This document shows, in pieces, positions 50,677 to 63,700 of a stretch of DNA of 64,000 bases. How positions within the stretch are numbered: position 1 is the stretch's first letter; every line of letters begins with the position of its first letter. Source of the stretch: Membranipora membranacea (taxonomy: Eukaryota > Bryozoa > Gymnolaemata > Cheilostomatida > Membraniporidae); NCBI GenBank assembly GCA_914767715.1, contig OU612067.1, positions 9,174,001 through 9,238,000 on the forward strand, written 5' to 3'. The notes beneath the pieces were generated by a model, which saw nothing but the letters and a program-made list of their open reading frames with translations, ran no database searches and was not told where the DNA came from. A program made the translations under genes and the position numbers.

Positions 50677-51228
50677 TTTATGACTTCTCATCCGAGAATG
50701 CTTACATAATAAAAGTAGTGTGCTTTCAAAAAGCCCCTCTAAAATATATGAACAAAAATAAAATAAATCATTTCAAACGGCATAAAACTCAGGATTGGCA
50801 AAAATTCCACATTTTCTCTTCTCAGTTCGACATTTAGGCATATTAATGGTGCCCTCAGGGTTTCGGGTGAGCGTCTGAGTCCGGTTTTAATGAGCGGAAG
50901 TCGATTGTGTAGGGGATGGTTATCGTCAGATAAAATACGATGTACGTATTTGTGGCATATGTCGTTTAGTAGTCTGAATTTTCGATCCAGTAGGTTCTGA
51001 GGTCGGGTGATTACTCTGCTTGAGTATAGAGTCAATATGGCTCCATTCAAATTTGTTGTTCCTTTGTGCAGAGGGATGGATTTTCAGTAGTTGTTCTCTA
51101 GAGTATGTCAGGTGTTGTTTTGCCATTCTGAGTACCGTTGTGAAGCTTGCAGGAAGATCTTTCTGCTGGTGTGACTGGGAACTATAGACTAATACATTAT
51201 AGATGATAAAAATGATAAAATGTCTCAT
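50652..51228 (-). pseudogene. Non-LTR element with apparent internal deletion
   Basis: The 3' part (51,050-50,739, minus) encodes the C-terminal end of a non-LTR polyprotein: LLNDICHKYVHRIL and DNHPLHNRLP. It ends in a GTTT-repeat tail at about 50,655-50,675. The upstream frame (51,228-50,926) includes LTYSREQLLKIHP and FEWSHIDSIL, which look more like the N-terminal start of such ORFs. No reverse transcriptase core lies between, so the two ends appear fused near 51,010. This is inference from motif order. Confidence 0.5.
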
Positions 51229-51324
51229 TTTTGTAGGAGCTGCTTAAAACAAGTCATAAAACTGTAGCCTCAGAACCTGGTGTTTAGTGTTTTGAAGTTT
51301 GTATGCTCCTATCTACTGCTCGCA

Positions 51325-51543
51325 GCAAATCATAATCACCATTATGCATCAAATGAGAAGACAACTCGGCATTTCTGTTGAGTTGCAACATTTGCAATGT
51401 TAGTGGATTTGAGCTATTGCGACGTTTTAAAGATTGCGACGTTTGTGGGTTTGCGACGTTTAAAAAACCCTTCGTTGCGACGTTTCTGGGATTGCGACGT
51501 TAGTGGAACGCTAGATTGCGACGTTTTGACGTTTGTGGGTCCA
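51325..51543. repeat. GCGACGTT-rich repeat, second copy
   Basis: Homologous to 11,420-11,640, including the CAAATCATAATCACCA leader. Six intact GCGACGTT motifs remain, and one has become GCAATGTT, the change expected from methyl-CpG decay. Confidence 0.8.
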
Positions 51544-51829
51544 ACACACCCCCTTCCCGGCGCTCGTCATTAACCAGTAATCATGAAACTGCATGATTGA
51601 ACACTATTATGAAGCGCTTTTGTATTCTTGCCACTGCAGCAAAACTCAATGAAGCCTATCAAGTTACTATGTTGTTTACTGTGCACATCAATACAGTTTA
51701 GGTGGTAGCAATAGTTAGAATAAGTTCAGTACGCCGTTGAGTAAGCAAGTAGTAAACACTTAGGTACTAAAAGCAGCTAGTAAGGCCTACTAGTTTACAT
51801 GACAGGATATTAATTGAGCTACCAGAAAA

Positions 51830-52428
51830 ATGCCACAACGAGGGAACATTGATATTGACTCTGAAAAGCTGGTTGAACTGGTAAAAGAATATGAATGCTT
51901 GTATAACTCCAGAATTCTATTTGACAAGAAAGATTCTGTGAATGCATGGAAGACGATCGCCAAGGAGATGAATTATACAAGACAAGACGCAGGTAAGAAC
52001 TGATGAGATTCTAGAAAGTGCACTTAGTGCAGTAAAGTAGGAATGTCCAAAACAAGACAAAACAGGATCCTTTATGCATTGCTATGAGTTTTTATATCTC
52101 TTCCTGATATTTTCGTAGCTTTCTATTCATTTTGTTGATGATTTAGGTTCAATGATCCAAGTTAATATATTTGGGTTATGATTTTAGGGTAAGGAGACTT
52201 GCAGCTTGTTTTGCATTGCCAGGTGTTCATATACTGCTTTGTCATGCTTTAGTTGACCAGCTGAAAACAAGATGGAGAACCCTAAGAGACATTTTTGTGA
52301 AAAAGAAAAAATACAAACAAACAGAGGCTGGCCGCCGGAGAAGAAGAAGAGACAAGCTGGAAGCACTGGGAGGCCATGCTGTGGATCAGTCCTTACCTCA
52401 GAAGCGCACGGCGAAAACCAGTCGTTGA
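51830..52428 (+). pseudogene. MADF-domain gene, copy 1 (frameshifted)
   Basis: Exon 1 is 51,830-51,992 (54 codons plus one base): MPQRGNIDIDSEKL, then a MADF start KEYECLYNSRI and VNAWKTIAKEM. Exon 2 starts at 52,253: VDQLKTRWRTLRDIF, the MADF core. An extra base in the A-rich run at about 52,305-52,315, relative to copy 2, moves the frame. The conserved ending ([11 protein letters not shown]) is then read out of frame and the shifted frame stops at 52,428. MADF domains bind DNA in transcription factors and in proteins tied to Harbinger-type transposons. A homopolymer sequencing error is an alternative explanation for the break. Confidence 0.6.
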
Positions 52429-52622
52429 ACTGCCAAGCTAGTAACCATCCACAATTGCCAAATTTGGCCTTTCCTCAAACTAGATCATGAACTGAAATCC
52501 AGTTTACATTGAACCTTCTACCAGGCTAAAATAACCACACATGTTTACCAAATTTGGCCCGTCTTCAAACTTGAATTTGTACCGCAATCTGCTAGCAGCA
52601 ATTCTCGGTTTCGTTTTGCAGT

Positions 52623-53423
52623 ATGTATCCTTTGTTACACACTATAATCCTTTCTGCCCTAACTATCATTTTTGATTTACTCCTTCCTATTGTGTTGACT
52701 ACAGCAACAACAGCAAAGAAACACCGATTTGACTTTGGGTTGACTTTGAGTTGCCTAGGATTGACTTTGTCTTTTAGTGCAAGACCTGATCTCCGAGCTA
52801 TTGGTAATCAACTCTCATCAACGGATGTGTCCAATGATGGGGTGCAACTGATAGACTTTTATGCAGATGTTTATGATGGCCTTGGACTTGGAGATACCGC
52901 AGCAAATATCAAACCCGAGCCTCAGAGTGTCCAATATACCTGCGCATCATCACATCACAGTGACACTGTAGAGCGAGATTCAAACGGGGAATCAAACCAG
53001 ATACACACTGAACATTCAGTTGAAAGCGTAGCCTCTTTGACAATCAGCTTACCGCCACCGTCAGAGGTGGACGCACATAACGCACCTCCTAATGGGAGTA
53101 AAAGGCCGCATAATGAAAGTGATTCGAGCCATTATTCTAAGGACAATGAGACCCGTGCACACCAAGCCAGATTTGTCTCTCAGGCTTCTAATTTTGCATA
53201 TGAAGTATGCACAGGTTTGCTTCATATCAAAGGTGAATATGAGAGGGAGTTAGCCAAGCGTGCTATCAGGGATATACTTTTCAGGGCAAGATTTCCTCCA
53301 CACCTATATGGAGAAGCAGCCCGAATAAATTCACAAACTCCCACTATTTCTCAACCTCCCGCAAGTACTCAACCAAATTCTGATATAGATAAGCAAAACC
53401 ACATCCCTAAAGCTCACTCATAG
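52623..53423 (+). CDS. BESS-like 3' ORF of MADF locus, copy 1
   Basis: The conserved part starts at about ATTAKKHRFDFG. It has an acidic, Ser-rich middle (VYDGLGLGDTAAN, SESVASLTI-like segments) and a basic stretch KRPHNESD. It ends in a helical motif FAYEVCTGLLHIKGEY, then [16 protein letters not shown], resembling a BESS protein-interaction motif. It probably joins the MADF exons by splicing after a CTACAG acceptor, but I could not find a donor that keeps phase. The first 30 hydrophobic codons are not conserved in copy 2 and are probably intron. A polyadenylation signal AATAAA lies at 53,484-53,489. Confidence 0.5.
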   Translation: MYPLLHTIILSALTIIFDLLLPIVLTTATTAKKHRFDFGLTLSCLGLTLSFSARPDLRAIGNQLSSTDVSNDGVQLIDFYADVYDGLGLGDTAANIKPEPQSVQYTCASSHHSDTVERDSNGESNQIHTEHSVESVASLTISLPPPSEVDAHNAPPNGSKRPHNESDSSHYSKDNETRAHQARFVSQASNFAYEVCTGLLHIKGEYERELAKRAIRDILFRARFPPHLYGEAARINSQTPTISQPPASTQPNSDIDKQNHIPKAHS

Positions 53424-53540
53424 TTCCACATTTTTATGTTCAACACACACTGTCTAGTAGTTTGACCTTCATTTTTATATGTAAATAAAACCACTAGCTG
53501 CTGATTTTATACTAAATATCAGAACAATGCATTTTTTTAT

Positions 53541-54783
53541 TTTTTCAGGAGTGACAGAATGTGGAATTTTTACAGTTTATTGTTTCTTATCTTGGCTATT
53601 ACTATCACACGAAATGACATTTTTCACATTGGCAACATAACTGTGATGCCCACTATAAGAATGTGAAATATGAAGAGCAGAGAAAAAAGGAAATAAATAC
53701 AAAGCACAAAAATAGTCGCTAAATGCAACGATCATTAAACCATCTCTAGGAATAAATATCATCAGAACGGTAAACAATATATTACTGAGACATGTAAGCA
53801 ATGTAGAATAGGGTCAAAGTTTATATGGGTAATCAATGTGAACATAATTGAGTGAAATTAATTTATGGTGAAAATATTTTGGTGTCGAGAGTTCTCATTT
53901 GTAAGTAAATTTTCTCGTCGTGAGAAAAGCCTGGGTTGCCATGCCATACCATGCAGGGAAAACGGAACGGTTATTTTTTAGAGAGTATGTTTGAAAAGAA
54001 AAGAGTGTTTGAAAAAGTTGTATCGAATTGTAACCCTGTCATGGAAAAAAAAATTTTTGGTTGCAAAGCAAAACGACGTTCACATTGTTGGATTTTCATG
54101 ACGGTTCAAAACTAACTGTGATGACTTTGAAAAAAGGAATTACCCAATAGACAACTAGATCACAGTTCACTTGTTGAATAGTACTGTCAGTTAGCGCTAG
54201 AGATAAATGTATTATCATTTAGGGACAAAAACATCACCAACTTTTTCTAACCAAACTGACAAAACGCAATGACATTTCGTGAGATTAAATGGACCTGCGT
54301 TAAATATATGGCTTGTGTGAAAATAGGAGATCTGAAACACCTGTCGTTGTGAATTCGGACAAAACATCAAAAGGTCCTGTCTCTTCAACAACAGGAAATG
54401 CTCATTATCACACTTTATCATAACATGTGGATCTAAATTTCCTAAGTAGCAAAATAAAAGAGAAACACATTAAAGGAGCTGAGCAAGTTACATAGCACAT
54501 AGGCCTGACCACTGGTCGAGTCCGTACAGAAGAAACACTATCTGAATATAATTCGGTTTGAGTGCTGACATCGACGTGAGTCCTCCTAGTTATCGCCTCG
54601 CTGAGACAGCTTCACTGATACCATTGTCTATCTTGACATCATCAACATGTCATTCAAACACCATACACATATATTGGCGACAGTTTACACAAATATTGAT
54701 GACATCACCAATTCCGTTTGATGGCCTCGTCACCAGCAGCGTTACCTGATGATGTAAGAGGTAGGATGGTATTAGTTAACTCG
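53541..54783. other. Region 3' of the cotransporter gene
   Basis: Probably cotransporter 3' UTR and spacer between two convergent genes. A minus-strand AATAAA is present at about 53,574-53,579. No other coding sequence is supported. Confidence 0.4.
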
Positions 54784-57700
54784 TTATGAGAAGATGGTGA
54801 TGACTTCCCGACCGCTGCCTCTAACTAAAACTGTCCTGTCTAAACCTTCTGTCAGCACTTCTAAATATTCCATATCTGTGATAAAAGTCAAGTCAAGGAA
54901 CATAATTTTTTGCAAATACCTACAGAATTGATCATTTGCATCAATTAAATATCAAACAATTCAAGCATAGAGTGTATATTACAATGAGATGCAGATACCA
55001 GTGGATTTGTTATAAGGTCTTTCTGTCGTAGTCGGAACAAACAGCGTATTGGTTTTGACACAAAATAACAGGCCCACACTAAATCTTATTTGTTTCAATT
55101 TTGAATTTGATTGTTATACCAATACATAAAAGCTGGCAACATTTAGTATAAGTTGTGTGTGGTAAGTAAAAGGATACAGTTTTCATATCCGCTCTCTCGT
55201 TTAGGAGGACCGGGTAGATTGATAAGTATAAGCCTGGCGTCATGTGATCGTTCTACTATCACTTCATTTATCCTTACAGCTGTGTGCATTCTCCTTACAT
55301 TCTTCTTCTCGCTGTCGAATAAAAGAATAAACATGGGTAAGCCACAGGGTGAGATATTAGACGAGATTGCACATGTGTATATCTTTATTTTCCATTTTTA
55401 TTCTGGAGCAGATTAAGTCAGGGTCTTATATCTATCTATATAAACACATATAAATTTCATTTGCCCATCAAGTCACTTGGACATATCGGACCATGCACAG
55501 CAATTATAATAGTAAAACAATCAAGAGAATTTGTTACTATTATTATTATTAAAGAGGGCTATTCTATTGAATATTTGAGCATTAATGTATTATACATGCA
55601 GAGCCAATCGCTGATAATGAGGAGCTTTTCTCACAAATAGATATCAGATTATAAGATTCCCGTTCAAGCTCAGAAAGGCGGAGAGACAGATTAGTAGGGA
55701 TAGATAAAATTGCCAGTCCAGTCTTCAGTGCTGGTGGTTTGAGAGAGAAATGTCTGGCGGAGAAGACTCACGGTTTGAGGTGGAGTAAGCCTTTCATCTT
55801 GTCCATGTCAGATTTGAGTTCGCTGGGGGAGAATGTATAGAGATTAGCTGAAGTAGCATCAGCGGTGAACAGGGAGCCGTTACCCTGGGTGGACTTTGAC
55901 CTTGGGCCAGTTAGATCACCTCCTGGAGTCGCCCCTTCACTCTTAGACTCATAAACTATGTCCTCATTCTCATCAGCCTCTTCTTCTTCGTGTGTCTCGA
56001 GGCGCGCTCTCACCTGTGACCTCACATCAGTCATCGACTACAATATGATGTAAATCTCAGCCTATATTATCGATCATACAGAGCCATATAGTGCTTATCT
56101 GCACAAAATCTTAACCACATGCTCACTCACAATGCAAATGGAAGATGAACCATTTTGTCTTAGTATCAATTTAACTGTGAACATGCTCCATCCATTATTT
56201 GTTTGCCTTGGATTCATTAAATATTGTACCAAGACAGCAAAATGGGTATCCATATCAGTATCGTATAAAGTTATGTAGACAGGGGAAGAGCAGTATTTTC
56301 AAAGTTCCAGGATTTAATAAACCTTTTTTTGATTTGTAGATTGTAGCATTTCAGACTAACACAAAAGCTAAACACCCTTCATACCAAAAATCACACTGTC
56401 AAAGAAGTGTTCGAGTATTTATTAAGTCAAATTAACACATTCATCTAAAATTGAATAGGTTTCTGTATCACAATTCTAATACTGAAACAGCGTATTATGC
56501 ATGAAGCGTCACAAGACTAAGGTTTCTTATCGTCTAGAACTCATATAAATCTATTACTTTTTAACATCATCACTGCACTGGGTTAGAATCTGTCAAACTT
56601 GAAACCACACAAGCATTTGTCATTTCTAGTTGCCATAGAGCTCATGAATACCAACTATGAGCTACGACTTTGAAACAATTCCCTCAAGCAATCACAGAGA
56701 CTGGAAAAGGATGTGTTTCGAGCCTCATGGTTGGTATAGAATTTGTTACTTTCATTCAAACTAACACTTTGCAAGTGTAACAACAATACAGTGTATGGGT
56801 TGGAGAGCTAAAGCCTTACCCCAAAGTCAGTCATTTCCTATCAGTACAAAACAGCATAGTAATTATGAAAAACAATTTTTCACAAAGTGATAAATCCATA
56901 CTCTTTGAAGTTGAGGGAGACCGGAGTTGTCTTCTTCCTGATGTTAAGATGACAACTCCATGACTAATGTATGTTATACGATAAGGCATAGAAAATATCA
57001 ATTTGACAGCCTTAGAACAGAGCAAGCATCTGTTTTCACAACCACAGGCTCCATTATTATTGTTATAGTGTTCCTAGCTTTGATGTCATGCGGCTGGCAG
57101 TGAGATACAGGCTGACGTTGGTGCTGATTTTTCTGACAGTGTTACATGTAGATAGGAAAGACTTATTGTCTGTGAATGGAGAGTAAGAGGTATAAGTGGC
57201 GATAGTCAACACGGTCTAGGAGAGACTAAAACTGGGGAAAACCGGTCTGGGAAAAACCAATCTGGGAAAACCGGTCTGGGATATCCAGTCATACATGAGA
57301 CGGAGGCACAAAAGTGCATCTTATTTGATTAAATATGAGAATTTTTCAAAATGCCGGTGAAAATTTCTAATATTGAAATATCTAGGAAGTAAGATACATT
57401 TTGACAGTTCTCTATCAGGTTCAGGTATCTAATAATACAGTTGACTAGTGAACAAGAAGTGACTTTCGTAGGTTGTATTCATTTTAATATATCTGGGAGG
57501 TGAAAGAAAGAGAACTCAAAAGTTTTACCTGATCCTCGTCTGCTTCATCTTTGGGAGAGGCTTTAGCAGCCTCAGATTTGGCCGACTTTGAGTCATTCAA
57601 TGATGACTCAATCTTTATGACTGGCTCATACATTTGTAACTAATCATTTCAGAAAATGAAAAACATCATAAAGCTTTTTATACTCTAGAGGAAATAATGT

Positions 57701-60700
57701 AGGTAGGAAATTTCAAGCCACAATCAAAACAGTGGGCAATCAAGAGAGTAATCAGAAGGGGTGGGACAAAGCGAAACTGCACTTTATCGGAATCAAATGT
57801 AGGGCATACAAGAAATTTTGGAATATTGAGGAATAACCGTCTTGAAACAGAGCAAGGAAAAGGCATAACAAAACAATTAATCGTTGGAAAAAATTTAATT
57901 AGCTTACCACGACTTCTTTCTCTTTCTTAGATAGATGTAGATCTTTCAGCATCTGGCTTCTCTGTTCCATCATTATAGTTCTACCGTAAGCATATGCAGA
58001 CACATCTGATTCAGCCTGCAATTGAGACGATCAAAACAAATTATTGAACTATACAAGTACTTGTTGAACAGTAGATTTGACACGGGCAGACAGTTTTTTG
58101 TCTGTCTGGCGAAAAAATGTAGGTTGTCTCTATGTTTTTAGCAAGGCATTAGTATATGGCTTCGCAAAGTAAGACCAAGTACAAGTACAAGTACACGTAC
58201 AAGTACACGCACACGCACAAGTACAAGTAAACGTACACGTACAAGTACACGTACAAGAACACGTACAAGTACACGTACAAGTACACGTACAAGTACACGT
58301 ACACGTACAAGTACACGTACAAGTACACGTACAAGTACACGTACAAGTACACGTACAAGTACACGTACACGTACACGTACAAGTACACGTACGAGTACAC
58401 GTACGAGTACACGTACGAGTACAAGTACACATAAAAGTACACGTACAAGTACTAGTACACGTACAAGTACACGTACAAGTACACGTACAAGTACATGTAC
58501 ACGTACAAGTACACGTACAAGTACACGTACGAGTACACGTACGAGTACAAGTACACGTAAAAGTACAAGTACACGTACAAGTACTAGTACACGTACAAGT
58601 ACACGTACAAGTACACGTACATGTACACGTACAAGTACACGTACAAGTGCACGTACACGTACAAGTACAATTACACGTACAAGTACAATTACACGTACAC
58701 GTACAAGTACACGTACGAGTACACGTACGAGTACACGTACGAGTACACGTACAAGTACACGTACGAGTACACGTACAAGTTCAAGTACACGTACAAGTAC
58801 ACGTTCAAGTACACGTACAAGTACAAGTACAAGTACACGTACAAGTACAAATACAAGTACAAGTGTTTAGGTCAGTCCTATAAGGCAGTGCATTGATTAA
58901 ACTTGGTTCTCTTTCTTGCAACGAGTTCCCAATACAGCATCAAAGCTTACATTTATTGTGTTTCATTAGTCCTCTTACCAGTTCTACAACTTGAACATGA
59001 GCATCTATACGTAAGTGATAGAGGAATGTCTCTAAGTCTTTTTTCATCTGTATAGAGTTGTCCTCCATCTGAGCCACAGTGAATATTCTCAGTTTACATT
59101 TAGCCCAAGTTTTACTTTGTCTCAGCAAAAATGGCAGTAACATGAGTAGTCCGCCATCGTGTACAATCCACCAGATGTCTATTGTGCCTATCATTTTATC
59201 GGCATTGGATGGGAAGAGTTGTACGCCCTTCAGCACCATTAGAGCACAGTTGGCGGCTTCTGATTGGACGACAGCTGAAACAAAACTCTTCCAGGTCTGT
59301 TTATCCGTTTCGTGTCTCCAGCCGTATGGCCAACCGATCATGATGGTGTTGTGTTTTAGTCCGCCTAAACCTGCAGACTGCATCCTGAAATCAGGTAAGA
59401 TAAGCAAAAAAACATAAATAATTTATTCATCATTTCATACTGTATCATACCGTATTATAGTGCATAATCCATGCTGTATCATCATTTGTTGGAAGTGTAT
59501 GTGGCAACATATAGTATTGTCTAAAGCTGCCGAATTAAACCATTGTTACAGTTAAAATCAAAACTCAACTATTTAATCACCTAGATGCTGTTTTGTCTAA
59601 TAATAACACCCAGTTCATTTTAACACACTAAATATATACACGATTATCAATGAGGTAGGTCTGAGTTTAAAAAGAAACAATGCTTTAAGCCTCCCCAGAA
59701 GAGCTTGTCTTTTCACCAGCTTTAACATTATAATTACAAAACAAGAATGTTATCTGTGCTGTTAGCCTTTGTACTAACATATATCAACCATTTCTAAGAA
59801 AAATCTTTATAGGAACTCTTAAGAGTATTTATGTACACAAGTCATAATGCCATTGAAGTGAGTGAATCTGCAAATATCTTGTTATGGCTTTCACCTAAGA
59901 TATGTTGAGAACATTAGATTTAAAGCTCTGAAAGTTCAACTTTCCTTGAGAAGGGATCAGTCAAAAAGCTTTTATTGAACATTGATTCAGCGTATTTTGA
60001 TCTATATACAGATATATACTATCTGGCTGTCAGCCGCTAGTATATGTAGATTTGGTGATGATAATTCAGTGTGCTGGCTGCATAATCTTGTCACAGATAG
60101 ACAGTTATAATGATAAGCTTGTATTTTATCCCATAGACTACGCACACTATTGCATATTCATCTGGATTATTTCTAGGTTGTTGAAAAGGAGCACTCCCAT
60201 GACTAATGGGTTGACTGATATCCTCGTGTGATTGATTGACCTAATAAACTTTTACATAAAGTTGTTTGATTGGTTAGAATGCATGCATGCATCGTGTGTT
60301 TGAAAACAAAACCAATTACGGCTGTATACGTGCGTGGTGGCGGTGCAATGTGTTCATCAGCCCGTTACGGATTACTGAGGTACTCTAAGGGGCTATGGGC
60401 TATGGTGTGCTCTCTTACGATAGAGATTATTGATTTTCTTAACCACTAATCATGAGACTGTATGACTAAACACTATAAAGAAGTGCTTATGTGTGAAGTG
60501 TATCTTGCCACTGCAGCAAAACTCAGTGAAGCCAATACAGTATACCTCAGTACACCACTGAGTAGTAAGTAAGCAAGCAGTAAATGCTAAAAGCAGCTAG
60601 TAGGCCTACTAGTTTACATGACAGGATATTAATTGAGCTACCAGAAGAATGGCACAACGAGGGAAAATTGAAATTGACCCTGGAACGTTGATTGAGCTGG

Positions 60701-63700
60701 TAAGAAAAAATGAATGTTTGTACAACACCCGCATTCCAAGTTACAAGAGAGATTCTGTGAATGCATGGAAGATGATCGCCAAGGAAATGAAGTTTCCCCA
60801 ACAAGATGCAGGTAAGAACTGATGAGATTCTAAAAAGTGCAGTAAAGAAGAAAGTCAAGCAATCACAGGTCCACCCACTGTTGAATAGAATTTTATCGCA
60901 GTCACTTATCTGAAAACATACCGGTAGTACCAGTCAATCTAGGCAATCTAGACCCTTCCAGCAGTTAACAAGGTTTAGGGAATCTGCTCTCATTAGCTCA
61001 TTATAAAGTAAAGTTTTTTTTGCGAGTTTCGCCAACAATTTCTGGGACATGATCTCAACATCCACAACATTTATCTCAATTTACTCGAAGAGGGAGGACC
61101 TACAATAATCTTTTGCAGACTCTTAATGCATTGCTATGCGTTTTGATATCTCTTCCTGATATTTTCCTAGCTCTCTATACATATTCCCGCTTGACATTGA
61201 GGGTCAATGATTCAAGTTAGTTTATTTTGATAATGAATATGGGGTAAAAGAGACTCGCATGTTGTTTTTCCTAGCCAGGTGTTTCTATACTGCTTTGTCA
61301 TGGTTTAGTTGACCAACTGAAAAACAAATGGAGACTGATAAGAGACACTTTTGTGAGAAGGAAAAATTTGAACAGACAGAGATTGGCTGCCGGAGATGAA
61401 GAGTTGAGCTGGAGGTACTGGGAGGCCATGCTGTGGATCAGTCCTTACCTAAAAGGCGCACGGCAAAAACCAGCTGTTAAACTGCCAAGCTAGTGCGTAT
61501 TCACGATTGCCAAATTTGGCCCGTAGTCAAACTTGATTTTTCACAGAAATCTACTATATTGAAGATCCTACCATGCTAGTAACCATTTACAACTGCCAAC
61601 CTTGGCCCGCTTTTAAATTTGAATTTTTACCAAAATTCTATAATCCTTTCTGGCCTAACTATTATTCTTGATAATCTACTTCCTATTATGTGTTGACAAC
61701 AGCAACAACAGCAAAGAGACACCAATTTGATTTTGGGTTGAATTTGTCTTTTAGTGCAAGAACTGATCTCCAAGCTATCAGCAATCAACTCTCACCACCG
61801 GATGAGTCCAATGATGGAGATCAGGTGGTGGACTATTATGCAGATGTTTATGATGACCTTGAACTTGGAGATACCGCAGCAAGTATCAAATCCGAGCCTC
61901 ACAGTACCCAATTGACCTATGCATCATCACAACATAGCAACACTGTAGAGCGAGATTCACAGGACAACACAGACCAGATACACACCGGAAATTCGGCTGA
62001 AAGTGTAGCCTCAGTAACAATAAGCTTGCCGCCGTCATCGGAAGTTGGCGCAAATAACGCTCCTCCAAACAGAAGAAAAAGACCGCATAGTGCAAGTGCC
62101 TCTAGCCATAATTCTAAAGACAATGAGACCCGTGCAAACGAAGCCAGATTTGTCTCCCAGTCTTCTAATTTCGCATATGAAATATGCATGGGTTTGCATC
62201 ATATCAAAGGTGAATATGAGAGGGAGTTAGCCAAGCGTGCCATCAGAGACATACTTTTCAGGGCCAGATTTCCTCCACACCTATACGGTGAAGCCGCCCG
62301 AACAGCTCCTCACAATCCCTCTACTTCTCAACCTCCTGTTAGTGCTCAACTAAATTCTGAGATAGATAAATAAAACCACATCCCTGAAGATATAACTAAT
62401 AGTTCCACATTTTCAAGTTTAACACAATCCGAGCATATTCCAGTCCTGAGGTCACTCGGTATCTCACTCTTGTAGAATGAGTTTCTTTTTACATGTGAAT
62501 CTAACCTTTTGCTTCTTTTTTTATTCTAAATATTGCAACAGTGCGATTTTTTATTGATATATAAAATTATGATTTACATGAACCTAGCATTCTTTCTCCT
62601 TCATTCAGTTTGTATGACATTTGGGTAGCATATTTTATATATATCTTTAACCAATTTAATTGAATATTTTTCTGTTAGAGCACCATGCAAGGTCAAATCA
62701 AACAAATGCAAGCACTCTTTATTAGGGCATACGCTTTATTTGTCAGTTTTGACAATTTGGAGTCCTAGTATTCCTACACTAATGCAGTTTATGACAATGA
62801 AAGCTCCCTTTCCACACAAGCAGCAATCATCCTACTTAAACCACTGCTGCCACAGCTGGGCGTTGCCAAGCAGAGCCACCAGTCAAAATTTTAAATAAAG
62901 AGTTGTGGCATCAAAACCACTAGCCAGTAGCTTTGCATGGAGTTATGAGCTCTCAAATAGTAGGGAGTTACTACTTCTCCAGCCATTAAATATGACAAAA
63001 GTTGACACTGACCAATCAGGTGCCTTTAAAATCTAGCTGAGATCCAACACTAGATGAATTGATGCCTCAACTCTCTATTTAAATTTTTGACTGGTGGCTC
63101 TGCTGGGAAAAGGCCAGCTGTGTCAGCAGTGGTTTAACACAGGAACACGTTGAACAAAATACTTACAGGTGTCCCATGCCATCCTCTGTACTCTTTGAAA
63201 TGATGACTTGTGTGAATCCTTTAACTTTGTGTTCTCTAAGTGCTCTCTGTATCTCCTACAATAAATAGATATAAGCAAGTTATTAATGGCAACAAAGTTT
63301 CACGGAAATATAACTCCCTTAAGAAACTCATGTTCAACTATAAGCTCGCTACCCTGTGATTACTTTTTGAGAAACCTTGACGTTACTTGTGTTTCTTTTC
63401 TGTACCGGTACGGGTCTACGGACTGTATACTGTTGTGGGACAGGAGAATTCGAGGTCGAATGCTCTTCCTAGCACCACCGTGATCCGCGCGGAATCAAAC
63501 ACAGGTTTGCTTGATTGAAAGACCAATGGCCTGTTCATTGCACCACGGCCACTCGATTAAAAACTCCCTAAAATACTAGATAAATGCAGATGTAATGTCA
63601 TTATATCAAAGATAATTAATGTGATCCGTGTCAGTCAAAAATCACAAAATAGATCCTAAGGTTAAATATGTAATATTTTTGAGAAAATCTTATGTGGTAT

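Larger units (their letters stand above)
51571..53540 (+). repeat. Duplicated MADF/BESS locus, copy 1 (with introns)
   Basis: Matches 60,440-62,560 along its length, including intron sequence, so it spread as DNA and not through spliced mRNA. Homology begins near TTAACCANTAATCATGA and ends after ATAGTTCCACATTTT and a T-rich stretch. Confidence 0.85.
60440..62560 (+). repeat. Duplicated MADF/BESS locus, copy 2
   Basis: Homologous to 51,571-53,540, same strand, about 9 kb away. Divergence is clearly higher than between A and A', so this duplication is older. Confidence 0.85.
59385..63166. other. Large cotransporter intron containing the second MADF locus
   Basis: A 3.8-kb intron on the minus strand. 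The MADF/BESS duplication (60,440-62,560) is inserted antisense to the cotransporter. The remainder shows no exon. Its inner parts include a TGCATGCATGCAT run near 60,280. Confidence 0.7.

Noticed and set aside
58130-58896. Long ORFs on both strands across the hexamer satellite
   Set aside because: A six-base repeat without stops is open in several frames by construction. The products are simple two-residue alternations, and the region is an intron of kcc.
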